A stretch of 64,000 nucleotides of DNA from Tunturiibacter empetritectus (GTDB taxonomy: Bacteria; Acidobacteriota; Terriglobia; Terriglobales; Acidobacteriaceae). The position numbers were made by a program, and so were the translations under genes. The notes under the pieces are model-generated. The model was not told where the DNA came from, made no database searches, and saw nothing but the letters and a program-made list of their open reading frames with translations. The first letter of the stretch is position 1. Every line of letters starts with the position of its first letter. The stretch covers positions 124,001-188,000 of the forward strand of contig NZ_JACHDZ010000002.1 of the NCBI RefSeq assembly GCF_014201375.1, written 5' to 3'. Below are positions 1 to 9,849 of the stretch, piece after piece.

Positions 1-60
1 CAAGGCTTTAGCCTTGGCCCTCTATCCCGCCCGCGAAGCGGGGGGCTTTAGCCCCTGGGG
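1..60. repeat. Dispersed hairpin repeat (GGCTTTAGCC type)
   Basis: Two perfect short hairpins with the same TTTA loop lie side by side: CAAGGC-TTTA-GCCTTG at 1-16 and GGGGC-TTTA-GCCCC at 42-55, with a third CCCGC/GCGGG pairing between them. It lies just past the 3' end of the RND permease gene (stop at 107). The structure fits an intergenic repeat or a weak transcription end; no T-tract follows the hairpins. No second copy was seen in this window. Confidence 0.5.
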
Positions 61-106
61 TATGCCTTCCTGTCTCAGACAAAAATGTTGAATCAGCCAA
101 AGACAT

Positions 107-3100
107 TCAATCCCCCGACATCGCGTGCGCATGCAACTCCACATCCTTCGTCCGCCGCGACCTGCGCGCAATCCGGTCGAAGAACAGATAAACCACCGGC
201 GTCGTAAACAGCGTCAACACCTGCGACACAATCAGCCCGCCAACAATCGTGATTCCCAGCGGCCGCCTCAACTCACTTCCCGTGCCCGTACCCAACGCCA
301 GCGGCAGCCCGCCCAGCAGCGCCGCCATCGTCGTCATCATGATCGGCCGAAACCGCAGCAGGCAAGCCTGATAGATCGCCTCCGTCGGCGTCATCCCCTG
401 TTCGCGCTCGGCCTCCAGCGCAAAGTCGATCATCATAATCGCGTTCTTCTTCACAATCCCGATCAGCAGAATAATTCCGATCAGCGCAATCACACTCAGA
501 TCCACATGGAACAGTAGCAGCGCCAGAATCGCGCCAACGCCAGCAGAGGGCAGCGTCGAAAGAATCGTAATCGGATGGATATAGCTCTCGTACAAAACAC
601 CCAGCACGATATAAACCACGATCAGCGCCGCCAGGATCAGAATCGGCTCATTCGCAATCGAAGACTCAAAAGCCTTCGCCGAACCCTGGAACTCCCCCTT
701 CACGCTCGGCGGCATATTCAGCTCTGCCTGGGCCTTGTTCACCGCATCCACCGCATCACCAATCGACTTGCCCGGCGCCAGATTGAACGAGATCGTCACA
801 GCAGGGAACTGTCCCTGGTGATTGATCACAAGCGCTGTGGGCTTCTCTTCAAAGTGCGTAAACGTCGACAGCGGCACCTGCGTTCCGTTCGAACTCTTCA
901 CGTAAATGTTATCGAGCGCCGCCGGATTCCGCTGGTACTTCGGAGCCACCTCCAGCACCACATGATACTGGTTCTGCTGCGTAAAGATCGTCGAAACCTG
1001 CCGCTGCGCAAACGCGTCATCCAGCGTGTCGTCGATATTCTGCGGCGTAATCCCCAGTCGCGAAGCCGTATCACGATCGATCACCAGCTGCGCCTCAAGC
1101 CCGCTCATCTGCTGATCGCTCGCCACATCGCTCAAGATCGGAATCTGGTTGAGCTTCGCGACCAGCCTGCCGGTCCACATCGCCAGCTCGTCAACGTTCG
1201 CGTCCTCGAGCGAATATTGATACTGCGTCCGGCTAACGCGGTCTTCCACCGTCAGATCCTGCAGCGGTTGCAGGAAGCACTGAATCCCATCCACCGCTGC
1301 AACCTTCGGCTCTAGCCGTTGAATCACCTCGAGCGCAGTAGAGCTCCTCTGCTCCCGATCCTTCAAATTGATCTGAATACGCCCGCTGTTCAACGTCGAG
1401 TTCGTCCCATCGATCCCAATGAACGACGAAACGCTCTCAACATCTTTGTCCTGCAGAATAATCCTCGCCAGCGCCTGCTGCCGCGAGCTCATCGCGTTGA
1501 AGCTGATCGTCTGCGGAGCCTCCGTAATCCCCAGCAGCACCCCGGTATCCTGCACCGGGAAGAACCCCTTCGGCACAATCAAAAACAGATACACCGTAAG
1601 CGCAAACGTAGCCAGCGTCACCAGCAGCGTCATCGTCTGATGCCGCAGCACAAACCGCACACCCACCGCATACTTCGCAATCACATACTCGAAAAACTCT
1701 TCGCTCTTCTTGTAGAACGCATTCTGCTCGCTCTCCGGCGTATGCCGCAGCAGCTTCGCCGACATCATCGGAGTCAACGTCAACGAAACCAGTGCCGAGA
1801 CCAGAATTGTAACCGCCAGCGTTACAGCAAACTCGCGAAACAGCCGACCCACAATATCGCCCATGAACAACAGTGGAATCAGCACCGCAATCAAGCTCAC
1901 CGTCAACGAAACAATCGTGAACCCAATCTGTTCCGAACCCTTAAGCGCAGCCTCCAGCGGTGAGTCACCCTGCTCCAGAAACCGCGCAATGTTTTCGATC
2001 ATCACAATCGCGTCATCCACCACAAACCCGGTAGAGATCGTCAACGCCATCAGCGACAGGTTATTCAGGCTGTACCCCAGCAGGTACATCACCCCAAACG
2101 TCCCGACAATCGACAGCGGTACCGCAACCGAAGGAATAATCGTCGCAGCAATCGACCGCAGGAACAGGAAGATCACCATCACCACCAGCCCGATGGTCAG
2201 CACCAGCGAGAACTGCACATCCTTCACCGAAGCCCGAATCGTATTCGTCCGATCCGTCAGCACCTGCAGCTGTACCGTCGCCGGCATCGTCGACCGCAGC
2301 TGCGGCAGAAGCTTCTGCACCTCATCCACCACGCCGATGATGTTCGCCCCCGGCTGCCGCTGGATGTTCACAATCACTGCCGGCCTCAACACCGCCTCGT
2401 GTGCCTGCTGCCCGCCCGTACCAGCCTGCGCCGCAGTCCCCATCCACGCTGCCTGAAACAGGTTCTCCGCACTGTCGACCGCATTCGCCACATCCGACAG
2501 CCGCACCGGCGACCCATTCCGATAAGCAACAATCACATGGTTATAAGCGTCACTCGAAGGCAGCTGATCGTTCGCGCCGATCGTATACGACTGGCTCGCC
2601 CCATTCAGGTTTCCCTTCGCCTGATCCACATTCGTCGTTCCGATCGCCGCACGAATATCCTCAAGGCTCAGCCCATAGTTAGCCAGCGCCGTTGGGTTCG
2701 CCTGAATCCGCACCGCCGGCTTCTGCCCACCATTGATCGACACCAAGCCCACGCCCGAAAGCTGCGAGATCTTCTGCGCGATCACCGTATCCGCCAGGTC
2801 CTCCACCTTCGCCAGCGGCAGCGTATCGCTGGTCAGCGCCAGCGTCATGATCGGCGCATCCGCAGGATTCACCTTGCTATACACCGGCGGATTTGGCAGG
2901 TCCTTCGGCAGATAGCTGAACGCCGCATTGATCGCCGCCTGCACATCCTGCTGCGCAATATCAATCGACTCCGCCAGATCGAACTGCAGCGTAATCACAC
3001 TGCCGCCACCCGAACTCGACGACGTCATCTGGCTCAGCCCCGGTATCTGCCCAAACTGCCGCTCCAGTGGAGCCGTCACCGACGACGCCATCACCTCCGG

Positions 3101-3265
3101 GCTCGCCCCCGGATAAAACGTCTGCACCTGAATCGTCGGATAGTCTACCTGCGGCAGCGCCGACACCGGCAGCTGCTCATACGCGACAAACCCCGCAAGC
3201 AAAATGGCCACCATCAAAAGCGAGGTGGCCACAGGCCGAAGAATAAATGGCTTCGAAGGACTCAC
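107..3265 (-). CDS. RND efflux transporter permease (MdtB/MdtC/AcrB-like)
   Basis: Inner-membrane proton-driven pump of a tripartite drug or small-molecule exporter, 1052 residues, a normal length for the HAE1 class. It begins with the class signature ([12 protein letters not shown] in the first membrane helix) and carries the proton-relay pair in [14 protein letters not shown] within the TM4 region. Two large periplasmic loops and repeated TM blocks follow the usual duplicated layout. The start is GTG; its GTGA overlaps the stop of the adaptor gene by 4 bp, so the two are translationally coupled. No outer-membrane TolC-type gene is visible here, so it probably uses one encoded elsewhere or beyond the left edge. 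Substrate cannot be read from sequence. Confidence 0.93.
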   Translation of the reverse strand: MSPSKPFILRPVATSLLMVAILLAGFVAYEQLPVSALPQVDYPTIQVQTFYPGASPEVMASSVTAPLERQFGQIPGLSQMTSSSSGGGSVITLQFDLAESIDIAQQDVQAAINAAFSYLPKDLPNPPVYSKVNPADAPIMTLALTSDTLPLAKVEDLADTVIAQKISQLSGVGLVSINGGQKPAVRIQANPTALANYGLSLEDIRAAIGTTNVDQAKGNLNGASQSYTIGANDQLPSSDAYNHVIVAYRNGSPVRLSDVANAVDSAENLFQAAWMGTAAQAGTGGQQAHEAVLRPAVIVNIQRQPGANIIGVVDEVQKLLPQLRSTMPATVQLQVLTDRTNTIRASVKDVQFSLVLTIGLVVMVIFLFLRSIAATIIPSVAVPLSIVGTFGVMYLLGYSLNNLSLMALTISTGFVVDDAIVMIENIARFLEQGDSPLEAALKGSEQIGFTIVSLTVSLIAVLIPLLFMGDIVGRLFREFAVTLAVTILVSALVSLTLTPMMSAKLLRHTPESEQNAFYKKSEEFFEYVIAKYAVGVRFVLRHQTMTLLVTLATFALTVYLFLIVPKGFFPVQDTGVLLGITEAPQTISFNAMSSRQQALARIILQDKDVESVSSFIGIDGTNSTLNSGRIQINLKDREQRSSTALEVIQRLEPKVAAVDGIQCFLQPLQDLTVEDRVSRTQYQYSLEDANVDELAMWTGRLVAKLNQIPILSDVASDQQMSGLEAQLVIDRDTASRLGITPQNIDDTLDDAFAQRQVSTIFTQQNQYHVVLEVAPKYQRNPAALDNIYVKSSNGTQVPLSTFTHFEEKPTALVINHQGQFPAVTISFNLAPGKSIGDAVDAVNKAQAELNMPPSVKGEFQGSAKAFESSIANEPILILAALIVVYIVLGVLYESYIHPITILSTLPSAGVGAILALLLFHVDLSVIALIGIILLIGIVKKNAIMMIDFALEAEREQGMTPTEAIYQACLLRFRPIMMTTMAALLGGLPLALGTGTGSELRRPLGITIVGGLIVSQVLTLFTTPVVYLFFDRIARRSRRTKDVELHAHAMSGD

Positions 3266-4647
3266 GAGGGCTGCCCCGCGTTGCTCGTCATACCCAGCTC
3301 AGCAGTCGTTCCATCTCCAGCCTTCGCCGGTACAGTCTTCGGAAACACCTTGCTTCCGTTCTTCAACTTCTCCTGCCCATCCACCACAATCTGGTCTCCT
3401 GGCTTCACGCCGCCGCTCAGGATCACCTGCGTCCCCTCGGTCAATTGCACGTTCACCGTCTGCGCCACAACATAAAAGTTCGTCTTGTTCTCCGGCAGCT
3501 CAATCGTCGGCCCATCCGCATCCTTCTTCGCTAACGGATCAGCCGGCGGCTGCCCCTGCTTCAGCAGATAGACGAAGTTCCCCTGCGTTCCCGTCTGCAG
3601 CGCCGAAGCTGGAATCACCACCGCATTCCTCTGCTCCTGCAGGATCAACCGAACATTCACAAACTGATTCGGAAACAGCGCCCCATCTTTATTTTCAAAC
3701 ACGGCCTTGGCCTTCACCGTTCCGGTCGTCGTATCAATCTGGTTATCGACCGTCAGCAGACTCCCACTCGCCAGATGTGTCGCAGCAGCCCTGTCATAAG
3801 CCTCCACCACCAGCTTGTCGCCCGCGCGCGTCTTCTTCAAAACCTGCGGCAGCTGATCCTCCGGCAACGTAAAGATCACAGCGATCGGCTGCAGCTGCGT
3901 CACCACCAGCAATCCATTTGTATCCGCTGCATGCACAATATTTCCGGCATCAACCTGCCGCAGCCCAACCACACCATTGATCGGCGAAAAAATCTTCGTA
4001 TACCCCAGATTCACCTTCGCCGCCTCAATCGCCGCGCGGTCCGAGGCAATCGACCCCTCCGCCTGCCCCGCCGTAGAAGCCTGCGCCTGCTGGCTCTCCT
4101 TCGAAACCACACCAGCCGACAGCAGCGCCTCATACCGCGCCGCCTCCGCGCGAGCATTCACCGCGTTCGCCTGGTCCTTCACCAACTGCCCCTGCGCCTG
4201 TTCCAGCGCCGCCTGGTATGGCTTCGGATCGATCTCGGCCAACACCTGCCCTTGCCGCACCGCCTGCCCCTCACGTACCGGCACCTGCATCAACTGCCCA
4301 TCCACACGCGACTTGATCGTCACCGTGTTGTACGCCGTCACCGTCCCCAGCGCCGTCAAAAAAATCGGCATCGTCTTCTGCTGCACCGACGAAACCTGTA
4401 CCGGAGCCGGCCTGTCCGCCTGCGCCGCCATCATCATCTGGACGCCGGTCTGTTGTGCCGTGTTCCGGCGGATCTTCCACACCGCCGCCCCCACCACCGC
4501 CAGAATCACCAGCACCACAATCCACTTCCGCGCCGGCGACCCCTTCGGCTCCTCCGGAATCGGCTCTACCTGGCGCGTGTTCCTCTGCGGCTCATCCACC
4601 GCCGCCCCGTCGTGTCGTTCTCTCTCATTTACTTGCGTTGACAGCAT
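3262..4647 (-). CDS. RND efflux periplasmic adaptor subunit (HlyD/MdtA-like)
   Basis: Membrane-fusion protein of 461 residues linking the permease to an outer-membrane channel. It has a polar N-terminal tail, one membrane anchor at about residues 41-60, then the MFP order: beta-barrel/lipoyl half ([11 protein letters not shown]), alpha-helical hairpin (about 150-220, Ala/Gln-rich), second lipoyl half ([15 protein letters not shown]) and a C-terminal beta-barrel/membrane-proximal domain. It is the first gene of a two-gene minus-strand operon with the permease (4-bp overlap). No strong Shine-Dalgarno precedes the ATG. A 14-bp inverted repeat about 85 bp upstream is a candidate repressor operator. 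Confidence 0.92.
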   Translation of the reverse strand: MLSTQVNERERHDGAAVDEPQRNTRQVEPIPEEPKGSPARKWIVVLVILAVVGAAVWKIRRNTAQQTGVQMMMAAQADRPAPVQVSSVQQKTMPIFLTALGTVTAYNTVTIKSRVDGQLMQVPVREGQAVRQGQVLAEIDPKPYQAALEQAQGQLVKDQANAVNARAEAARYEALLSAGVVSKESQQAQASTAGQAEGSIASDRAAIEAAKVNLGYTKIFSPINGVVGLRQVDAGNIVHAADTNGLLVVTQLQPIAVIFTLPEDQLPQVLKKTRAGDKLVVEAYDRAAATHLASGSLLTVDNQIDTTTGTVKAKAVFENKDGALFPNQFVNVRLILQEQRNAVVIPASALQTGTQGNFVYLLKQGQPPADPLAKKDADGPTIELPENKTNFYVVAQTVNVQLTEGTQVILSGGVKPGDQIVVDGQEKLKNGSKVFPKTVPAKAGDGTTAELGMTSNAGQPS

Positions 4648-4729
4648 GGAGGTGGTCTCTGCTCTCTCGGGAAAAATTCACTGCACGAACAAATGGAATA
4701 CTGTGCCAGATATCTAAGAATAAATGATA

Positions 4730-4743
4730 ATGACCTTGGTCAT
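4730..4743 (-). promoter_or_regulatory. Candidate repressor operator for the RND operon
   Basis: Perfect inverted repeat ATGACC-TT-GGTCAT in the divergent region between the efflux adaptor and the UbiA gene. On the minus strand it lies between a TTGGAT (plus 4742-4747) and a TATTCT (plus 4717-4722), spaced 19 bp, which could be -35 and -10 elements. A repressor bound here would block pump transcription. The element and spacing are visible; the regulator (TetR or MarR type would be usual) is not in the window and is an inference. Confidence 0.45.
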
Positions 4744-4837
4744 CCAAGCACCTTCATTCCGCTGCCGCCAGGCCGAATGACTGTGCAAGGAGATGCACCA
4801 TATTCGAATATTGGGTTAGACGTACGAAAGGACACTT

Positions 4838-6331
4838 TTGCCTCAACAGGCCACTGAAATCGACACCGCAGCCCTCCCCGTCCTCTGCGTCGACCTCGAC
4901 GGTACCCTCGTCAAGTCAGACACCCTGCACGACTCCGCCCTTGCCGTCGCCCGCCACCACCCCCTGGCCCTCCTCAACCTCCCCTCCTGGCTCCTCCAGG
5001 GCAAAGCCGCCCTCAAGCGCCACCTTGCCGCCACCGTCCAGCTCGACGTCGCCCATCTCCCCTACAACCGCGAACTCCTTCAATATCTTCAGCAGCAGCA
5101 CTCCACCGGCCGCCCCATCTACCTCGCCACCGCAGCCGACGCCGACACCGCCCGCCGCGTCGCCGCCCACCTCGGCTTCTTCACCGGGGTTCTCGCCTCC
5201 GACGGCCAGCTCAACCTCGCCGGCAAAAACAAGCTCGCCGCCTTCCGCTCCCACTTTGGCGACAACTTCACCTACATCGGCAACGCCATGCCCGACCTCC
5301 CCCTCCTCGAAAGCTGCAGGGAGCCCATGGTCGCCAACCCCACCCCTGCCCTCCGCACCGCCCTCCGCAAAGCCGGCGTCACCCCCGCCCGCACCTTCGA
5401 CGAGACCGTCTCCCCCCTCAAAGCCTGGCCCAAAGCCATCCGCCTCCATCAGTGGGCCAAAAACGTCCTCATCTTCCTGCCCCTCCTCCTCGCCCACGCC
5501 TGGGCCCCTGGCGTCCTCGCAGCAGCAGCAATCGCCTTTCTCAGCTTCGGCCTCTGCGCCTCCGCCACCTACATCGTCAACGACCTGCTCGACCTCGAAG
5601 CCGACCGCCAGCACCCCCGCAAGCGCCGCCGTCCCTTCGCCTCAGGCGACCTCTCCGCCCTCTCCGGCGTCATCGTAGTCATCCTCTTGCTGGCCGCCTC
5701 TCTCGTTCTGGCGCTGTCAGTGCCCCGTGTCATCGCCGCCCTGTCGCCTCAACTCGTCTCCCTCATTAAGCCGCATTACTTCCTCGAGTGGCTCGGCATC
5801 TACCTCGTCACCACACTCGCCTACTCGCTGCGCTTCAAGCGCTCCGTCCTGGTCGACGTCATCGTCCTCTCCGGCCTCTACACCATTCGCATCATCGCCG
5901 GCTCCGCTGCCTCGGGCGTGCCCGTATCCACCTGGCTCGGCAGCTTCAGCATCTTCTTCTTTCTCTCGCTCGCTTTGGTCAAACGCTTCGCCGAGCTCGA
6001 AAACCTCAGCGAGCGCGGCGGCTCCACCGTCGGAGGCCGCGGCTACCACGTCTCCGACATCGAGCAGCTTCGCAGCTTCGGCTCCGCTAGCGGCTTCGCC
6101 TCCGTCGTCGTCCTCACCCTCTACATTTCGACTCTCGATGCGGCTCAGCTCTACCAACACACCCGGCGACTCTGGCTTCTCGTTCCCGTCCTTATCCTTT
6201 GGATCATGCGTCTCTGGCTTCTGGCCTCTCGCGGTCAGCTCAACGAAGACCCCGTCGTCTACGCCATCACCGACCGCCGCAGCCTCCTCATGGGCGTCCT
6301 CGTAGCCCTCATCGTCCTCTCCGCCCTCTAG
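4838..6331 (+). CDS. HAD-like phosphatase/UbiA prenyltransferase fusion
   Basis: A 497-residue two-domain protein. The N-terminal ~200 residues are a haloacid-dehalogenase fold with the catalytic DLDGT motif (Asp19, Asp21) and a later GNAMPDLPL acidic motif. The C-terminal ~290 residues are a polytopic UbiA-family prenyltransferase with the first Asp-rich motif NDLLDLEADRQ near residue 248 and a second conserved region DVIVLSGLYTIRIIAG. The closest known chemistry is transfer of a polyprenyl phosphate, as in decaprenyl-phosphate phosphoribosyltransferase; the fused HAD could then remove a phosphate. That coupling is inference. The start is TTG, chosen because AAAGGA (4827-4832) lies 5 bases upstream and no ATG fits. 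Extreme C-ending codon use. Confidence 0.85.
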   Translation: MPQQATEIDTAALPVLCVDLDGTLVKSDTLHDSALAVARHHPLALLNLPSWLLQGKAALKRHLAATVQLDVAHLPYNRELLQYLQQQHSTGRPIYLATAADADTARRVAAHLGFFTGVLASDGQLNLAGKNKLAAFRSHFGDNFTYIGNAMPDLPLLESCREPMVANPTPALRTALRKAGVTPARTFDETVSPLKAWPKAIRLHQWAKNVLIFLPLLLAHAWAPGVLAAAAIAFLSFGLCASATYIVNDLLDLEADRQHPRKRRRPFASGDLSALSGVIVVILLLAASLVLALSVPRVIAALSPQLVSLIKPHYFLEWLGIYLVTTLAYSLRFKRSVLVDVIVLSGLYTIRIIAGSAASGVPVSTWLGSFSIFFFLSLALVKRFAELENLSERGGSTVGGRGYHVSDIEQLRSFGSASGFASVVVLTLYISTLDAAQLYQHTRRLWLLVPVLILWIMRLWLLASRGQLNEDPVVYAITDRRSLLMGVLVALIVLSAL

Positions 6332-6667
6332 TAAAAACCTCGCTGCTGCTGCTGAGTGTTTTTTTTTCGTCATCCTGCGGACGATCGGGTGGGAATGTAT
6401 AACCTTTCCCTGCCTGGCAGTCAAACACCGTCCAACGATCGTCCTCTCCGCTCTCTAGCGCCCATCCGCAAATGATCGGGTGCCCCATCCATCGCAGTCT
6501 CATCGCGATGGGTGGGAATGTATAACCTTCCCCAGCCCCGCTCTTGCCTTTGCTTGTCCTTTTTCTCTGTCATCCACGCGGACAACTTCGCAGAATGGCC
6601 ACGTCCATCCGGTACAGCACCAGCTGCGTCCTGGTCCTCTGCGATACACTTAGGACGTAGAGAATTA
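6332..6667. repeat. Intergenic repeat cluster with imperfect tandem duplication
   Basis: The last ~20 bases of the UbiA gene (6310-6331, ATCGTCCTCTCCGCCCTCTAG) recur at 6439-6459, and GGTGGGAATGTATAACC occurs at both ~6388 and ~6513. Together they indicate an imperfect tandem duplication of roughly 125 bp that copied the gene end. A hairpin module CCCATCCATCGC...GCGATGGGTGGG lies at 6484-6515; a relative recurs at 10021-10066 and degenerate forms sit inside pheT. From 6540 on, a stretch resembling other intergenic 'TTGCCTTTGCTTGTCC...GTCATCC' tails in this window precedes hicA. No gene is apparent. Confidence 0.6.
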
Positions 6668-6855
6668 ATGAAGACGCGGGATATTCTGAGGCTGATTCAC
6701 GAGGATGGCTGGTATCAGGTTGCCCAACGCGGCAGCCACCGTCAGTTCAAGCACCCGACCAAGCCGGGAAGAGTCACCATCGCGGTCATCCCTCAGAAGA
6801 CATGGACGAAGGTACCCGCAAAAGCATCTTCAAGCAGGCAGGTATAAAGCTATGA
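6668..6855 (+). pseudogene. hicA: Frameshifted hicA (mRNA interferase toxin)
   Basis: HicA toxins are ~60-residue double-stranded-RNA-binding-fold mRNA interferases with an essential His. From ATG 6668 the reading frame gives a good HicA N-terminus (MKTRDILRLIHEDGWYQVAQ, then GSHRQFKHPTKPG with the catalytic His). After VTIA (about 6783) it runs into non-HicA sequence and stops at 6847. The missing C-terminus, GHPSEDMDEGTRKSIFKQAG, is present one frame over and ends in TGA at 6853-6855, which forms the classical ATGA overlap with hicB. One lost base (for example GCCGGT to GCGGT) explains this. Either the toxin is dead or the base is a sequencing error. Confidence 0.8.
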
Positions 6856-7067
6856 AAGAGTACGCCGTCATCTTCGAGCAGACCGCCACCGGCTGGAGCG
6901 CCTACGTCCCCGACCTGCCCGGTCTCGGCGTCGCAGGCCCCACCTACGAAGCCACCGAGCAGCTCCTCCGCGAGGGCATCGTCTTCCACATCGAAGGCCT
7001 CCGCGCCGACGGCGACCCCATTCCCGAACCCACCACCCGCGTAGCCCGAATGCCCATCTCCGCCTGA
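6852..7067 (+). CDS. hicB: HicB-family antitoxin
   Basis: 71-residue partial-RNase-H-fold HicB protein. It has the family core: a YAVIFEQTATGWSAYVPDLP start strand, GLGVAGPTYEAT turn, and LLREGIVFHIEGLRADGDPI helix. It lacks a DNA-binding extension, as in the short HicB form, so it would neutralise HicA by binding rather than repress via its own HTH. The start ATG overlaps the ancestral hicA stop by 4 bp. It remains intact although the toxin gene ahead of it is frameshifted, as expected if the toxin was lost first. Nine bases separate it from pheS. Confidence 0.85.
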   Translation: MKEYAVIFEQTATGWSAYVPDLPGLGVAGPTYEATEQLLREGIVFHIEGLRADGDPIPEPTTRVARMPISA

Positions 7068-7076
7068 TCAAAATTC

Positions 7077-8174
7077 ATGAACGAACCCATACCGCAACTC
7101 CCGTCCTACGACGAAGCCTCCCTCGACAACGCCTTCGCCACCCTCGCCGAAGAGGCCCGCACCACGGACACAACCGACCCCGAAGCCTTCCGCCTCCACT
7201 GGCTTGGCCGCAAACAAGGCCGCCTCAAGCTCATCACCGAAGCCTGGCTAAAATCCGCCCCACCCGAAGCCAAAAAAGCCCTTGGCATCCGCTTCAACCA
7301 GCTCAAGCAGCAGATCGAAGCCGCCCTCGACGCCCCCGCCGCAAAACCCACCACAGCAGTGCAGGGAATCGACATCACCCTCCCCGGCACCCTCCGCGCC
7401 CCCGGCATCCCCCACCCCCTCCTCAAGACCATGCACGAGATCGTCTCCGTCTTCCATCATCTCGGCTACAGCACCAACCTCGGCCCCCAGGTCGAGTCCG
7501 ACTTCTACAACTTCGAAGCCCTCAACTTCCCCGAGAACCACCCAGCCCGCGACACACAAGACACACTAGTCATCGCCAACCAGCAATCCCGCCCCAGCCG
7601 CGACCGCCTCCTCATGCGCACCCACACCAGCCCTGTCCAGATCCGCACCATGATCGCGCAAGCCCCACCCATCCGCATCGTCATCCCCGGCAAGGTCCAC
7701 CGCAACGACGCCGCCGACGCCACCCACTCCCCGATCTTCCATCAGATCGAAGGCCTCTGCGTCGACACCAACATCACGTTCTCGGATCTAAAAGGAACGT
7801 TAGACCACGCCATGAAGGCCCTCTTCGGCAGCGACGTAAAAACCCGCTTCTTCCCCAGCTTCTTCCCCTTCACCGAACCCAGCGCCGACGTCCAGATCTC
7901 CTGCATCTTCTGCGGTGGCAAAGGCTGTCGCAAGTGCAAACACTCCGGCTGGATCGAGCTCCTCGGCTGCGGCATGGTCGACCCCGCCGTCTTCGCCGCA
8001 GTCACTGCCGAGCGCCGAAAGATAAATCCCTCCGACGACGCCTACAACCCCGAAAAGATCACCGGCTTCGCCTTCGGCATGGGTGTCGAGCGCATCGCCA
8101 TGATGCTCCACGGCGTCTCCGACATAGGCCACTTCTACTCCGGCGACATGCGCTTCCTCGAGCAATTTGCCTAA
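7077..8174 (+). CDS. pheS: Phenylalanine--tRNA ligase alpha subunit
   Basis: Catalytic subunit of the (alpha-beta)2 enzyme that charges tRNA-Phe, 365 residues, close to the usual ~340. The N-terminal coiled-coil region (1-95) is followed by the class II core: motif 2 region with HRNDAADATHSPIFHQIEG, the Phe-pocket stretch FFPFTEPSADVQ, and motif 3 GFAFGMGVERIAMMLHGV near the C-terminus. A CxFCGGKGCRKCKHSGW zinc-ribbon-like Cys cluster precedes motif 3, as in several bacterial PheS. It is separated from pheT (14149) by about 6 kb containing six unrelated genes, unlike the usual pheST pair. The start ATG lacks a clear Shine-Dalgarno. Confidence 0.97.
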   Translation: MNEPIPQLPSYDEASLDNAFATLAEEARTTDTTDPEAFRLHWLGRKQGRLKLITEAWLKSAPPEAKKALGIRFNQLKQQIEAALDAPAAKPTTAVQGIDITLPGTLRAPGIPHPLLKTMHEIVSVFHHLGYSTNLGPQVESDFYNFEALNFPENHPARDTQDTLVIANQQSRPSRDRLLMRTHTSPVQIRTMIAQAPPIRIVIPGKVHRNDAADATHSPIFHQIEGLCVDTNITFSDLKGTLDHAMKALFGSDVKTRFFPSFFPFTEPSADVQISCIFCGGKGCRKCKHSGWIELLGCGMVDPAVFAAVTAERRKINPSDDAYNPEKITGFAFGMGVERIAMMLHGVSDIGHFYSGDMRFLEQFA

Positions 8175-8223
8175 CTCAATCCCGAGCAACGCGAGGGCCG
8201 CAGAGCCCGCGTCACCCAGACAA

Positions 8224-8278
8224 GGTAAACAAGTCACGAAGTGACCGCGCGCCGCGCAGGCGGCCTGTCCGGCAGGAC
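8224..8278. repeat. Dispersed repeat A, partial copy
   Basis: Sequence GGTAAACAAGTCACGAAGTG followed by a GC-rich block and CTGTCCGGCAGGA. It matches the right half of the longer elements at 16649-16829 and 23430-23583, so it is a truncated copy with only one of the terminal arms. It lies between pheS and the outer-membrane gene and holds no gene. Confidence 0.75.
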
Positions 8279-8385
8279 CCGAAGCACTCGTCCTTACGAG
8301 TTCTTTACGCCGAACCAACGAAATCTTTACGCCATAACAATTTAGATAAGAAGATTGCTGCTTATGGGAGGCGGCAGTTCCCTCC

Positions 8386-9849
8386 ATGCGCGAACGCCCC
8401 CGCCGCCTCATATTTTTGAATGCCGTCCTGATCGTCCTCTCCGCCGCCCCTTCGACAGCCCAGGATCAAATCCAGGATCATATCAACGCTTCCGCCCCCG
8501 CAGCCCCCGCAGCCTCAACTCCAGACGCCCCAAAGCCCTTCCTCGCCGGCCTCACCGACGCGTACAAGGAAGACTGGCACCCAACCCAGCCCGCAGTCCC
8601 GGACCCCGTTCGTCGCGGCTATCCAGCCCCGCTCGACTCCACGCCCTTCCCAAGCAGCGACTACAGCGTAGGCGGAACACCCGTCCTCGGTGCGCCCGAC
8701 ACCCAGACCTACCCCCTCATGCAGGCCATCAACCAGAATCGAACCCGCACAAAGATCTACGGCTGGCTAAACGGCGGCTTCAACGTCAGCACCTCCAACA
8801 AGGGCGACGGCGCAAACTCCCCCGCAGCTTACTACTACAATCCCAATCGCATCACGCCCGACCAGCAGGTCCTCTTCATCGAACGCCTGCCCGACACCGT
8901 CCAGACCGACCACATCGACTATGGCTTCCGCTTCGCCCAGCTCTGGGGGCAGGACTATCGCTACACCACCTCCAAGGGCATCCTCTCCCAGCAACTCCTC
9001 CTTCAAAATCACGAGTACGGCTACGACCCCGTCATGTTCTACTTCGACCTCTACATCCCGCACGTCGCCAAGGGCATGAACATCCGCATGGGCCGCTACA
9101 TCTCCCTACCCGACATCGAGGCCCAACTTGCCCCCAACAACTACACCTACTCCCACTCCCTCCTCTACACCATCGACCCCTACACCCAGACCGGCATCGT
9201 CGCCTCCATCAAGCTCTCCGACCACTGGCTCATCCAGGCCGGCTTCTCCGGTGGCAACGACGTAGCCCCCTGGACCAAAGACGCAACCCCCACCGGCACC
9301 GCCTGCGTCGACTACACCTGGCACAAAGGCGGAGACGCCCTCTACACCTGCGCCAACTCCTTCAACAAAGGCAAGTACGCCTACAACAACCTCCAGGGCT
9401 ACTACGAGACCTGGTACCACAAGATCAACGCCACCTGGCACACCGACACCGAGACCTGGTACATGTACCAGCGCGACGTGCCCAACATCGCCGGCAACGT
9501 AGCCAACCCCATCAAGCCCGAGATCGGCGCCAATGGAGCCTTCTGTTCCTTCGGCGAAAGAACCTGCTTCGCCCCCGAAGTGGCCATCGTCAACTACACG
9601 GAAAAAGAGTTCAATCACAAAAACTATCTCTCCATCCGCAACGAGTTCGTCGACGACATCAAAGGCCAGCGCACCGGCTACACCACCAAATACTCCGAGC
9701 ACCTCATCAGCTACGGCCACTGGATCGGCAGCACCGTCCTCTTCCGCCCCGAGATTCGCCTAGAGCACTCCTACAACCTCCCCGCCTACGACCTGGGCAC
9801 CAAAAAGACCCAGTTCATCGCCGCCGGCGACATCACCTACCACTTCTAG
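8386..9849 (+). CDS. Outer-membrane beta-barrel porin (OmpL/BBP2-like)
   Basis: 487-residue secreted protein. The signal peptide covers about residues 1-25 (LIFLNAVLIVLSAAPSTAQ). A Pro/Ala-rich linker is followed by a long region rich in aromatic residues and alternating strands (for example KIYGWLNGGFNVS, YGFRFAQLWGQDYRYTTSKG, VMFYFDLYIPHVAKGMNIRMGRY). It ends in the terminal aromatic strand ITYHF typical for BAM-dependent barrels. The pattern fits the putative beta-barrel porin-2 family. The start is the ATG before the signal peptide; an upstream extension in the same frame is unlikely. Substrate unknown. It lies between pheS and a minus-strand gene block. Confidence 0.75.
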   Translation: MRERPRRLIFLNAVLIVLSAAPSTAQDQIQDHINASAPAAPAASTPDAPKPFLAGLTDAYKEDWHPTQPAVPDPVRRGYPAPLDSTPFPSSDYSVGGTPVLGAPDTQTYPLMQAINQNRTRTKIYGWLNGGFNVSTSNKGDGANSPAAYYYNPNRITPDQQVLFIERLPDTVQTDHIDYGFRFAQLWGQDYRYTTSKGILSQQLLLQNHEYGYDPVMFYFDLYIPHVAKGMNIRMGRYISLPDIEAQLAPNNYTYSHSLLYTIDPYTQTGIVASIKLSDHWLIQAGFSGGNDVAPWTKDATPTGTACVDYTWHKGGDALYTCANSFNKGKYAYNNLQGYYETWYHKINATWHTDTETWYMYQRDVPNIAGNVANPIKPEIGANGAFCSFGERTCFAPEVAIVNYTEKEFNHKNYLSIRNEFVDDIKGQRTGYTTKYSEHLISYGHWIGSTVLFRPEIRLEHSYNLPAYDLGTKKTQFIAAGDITYHF

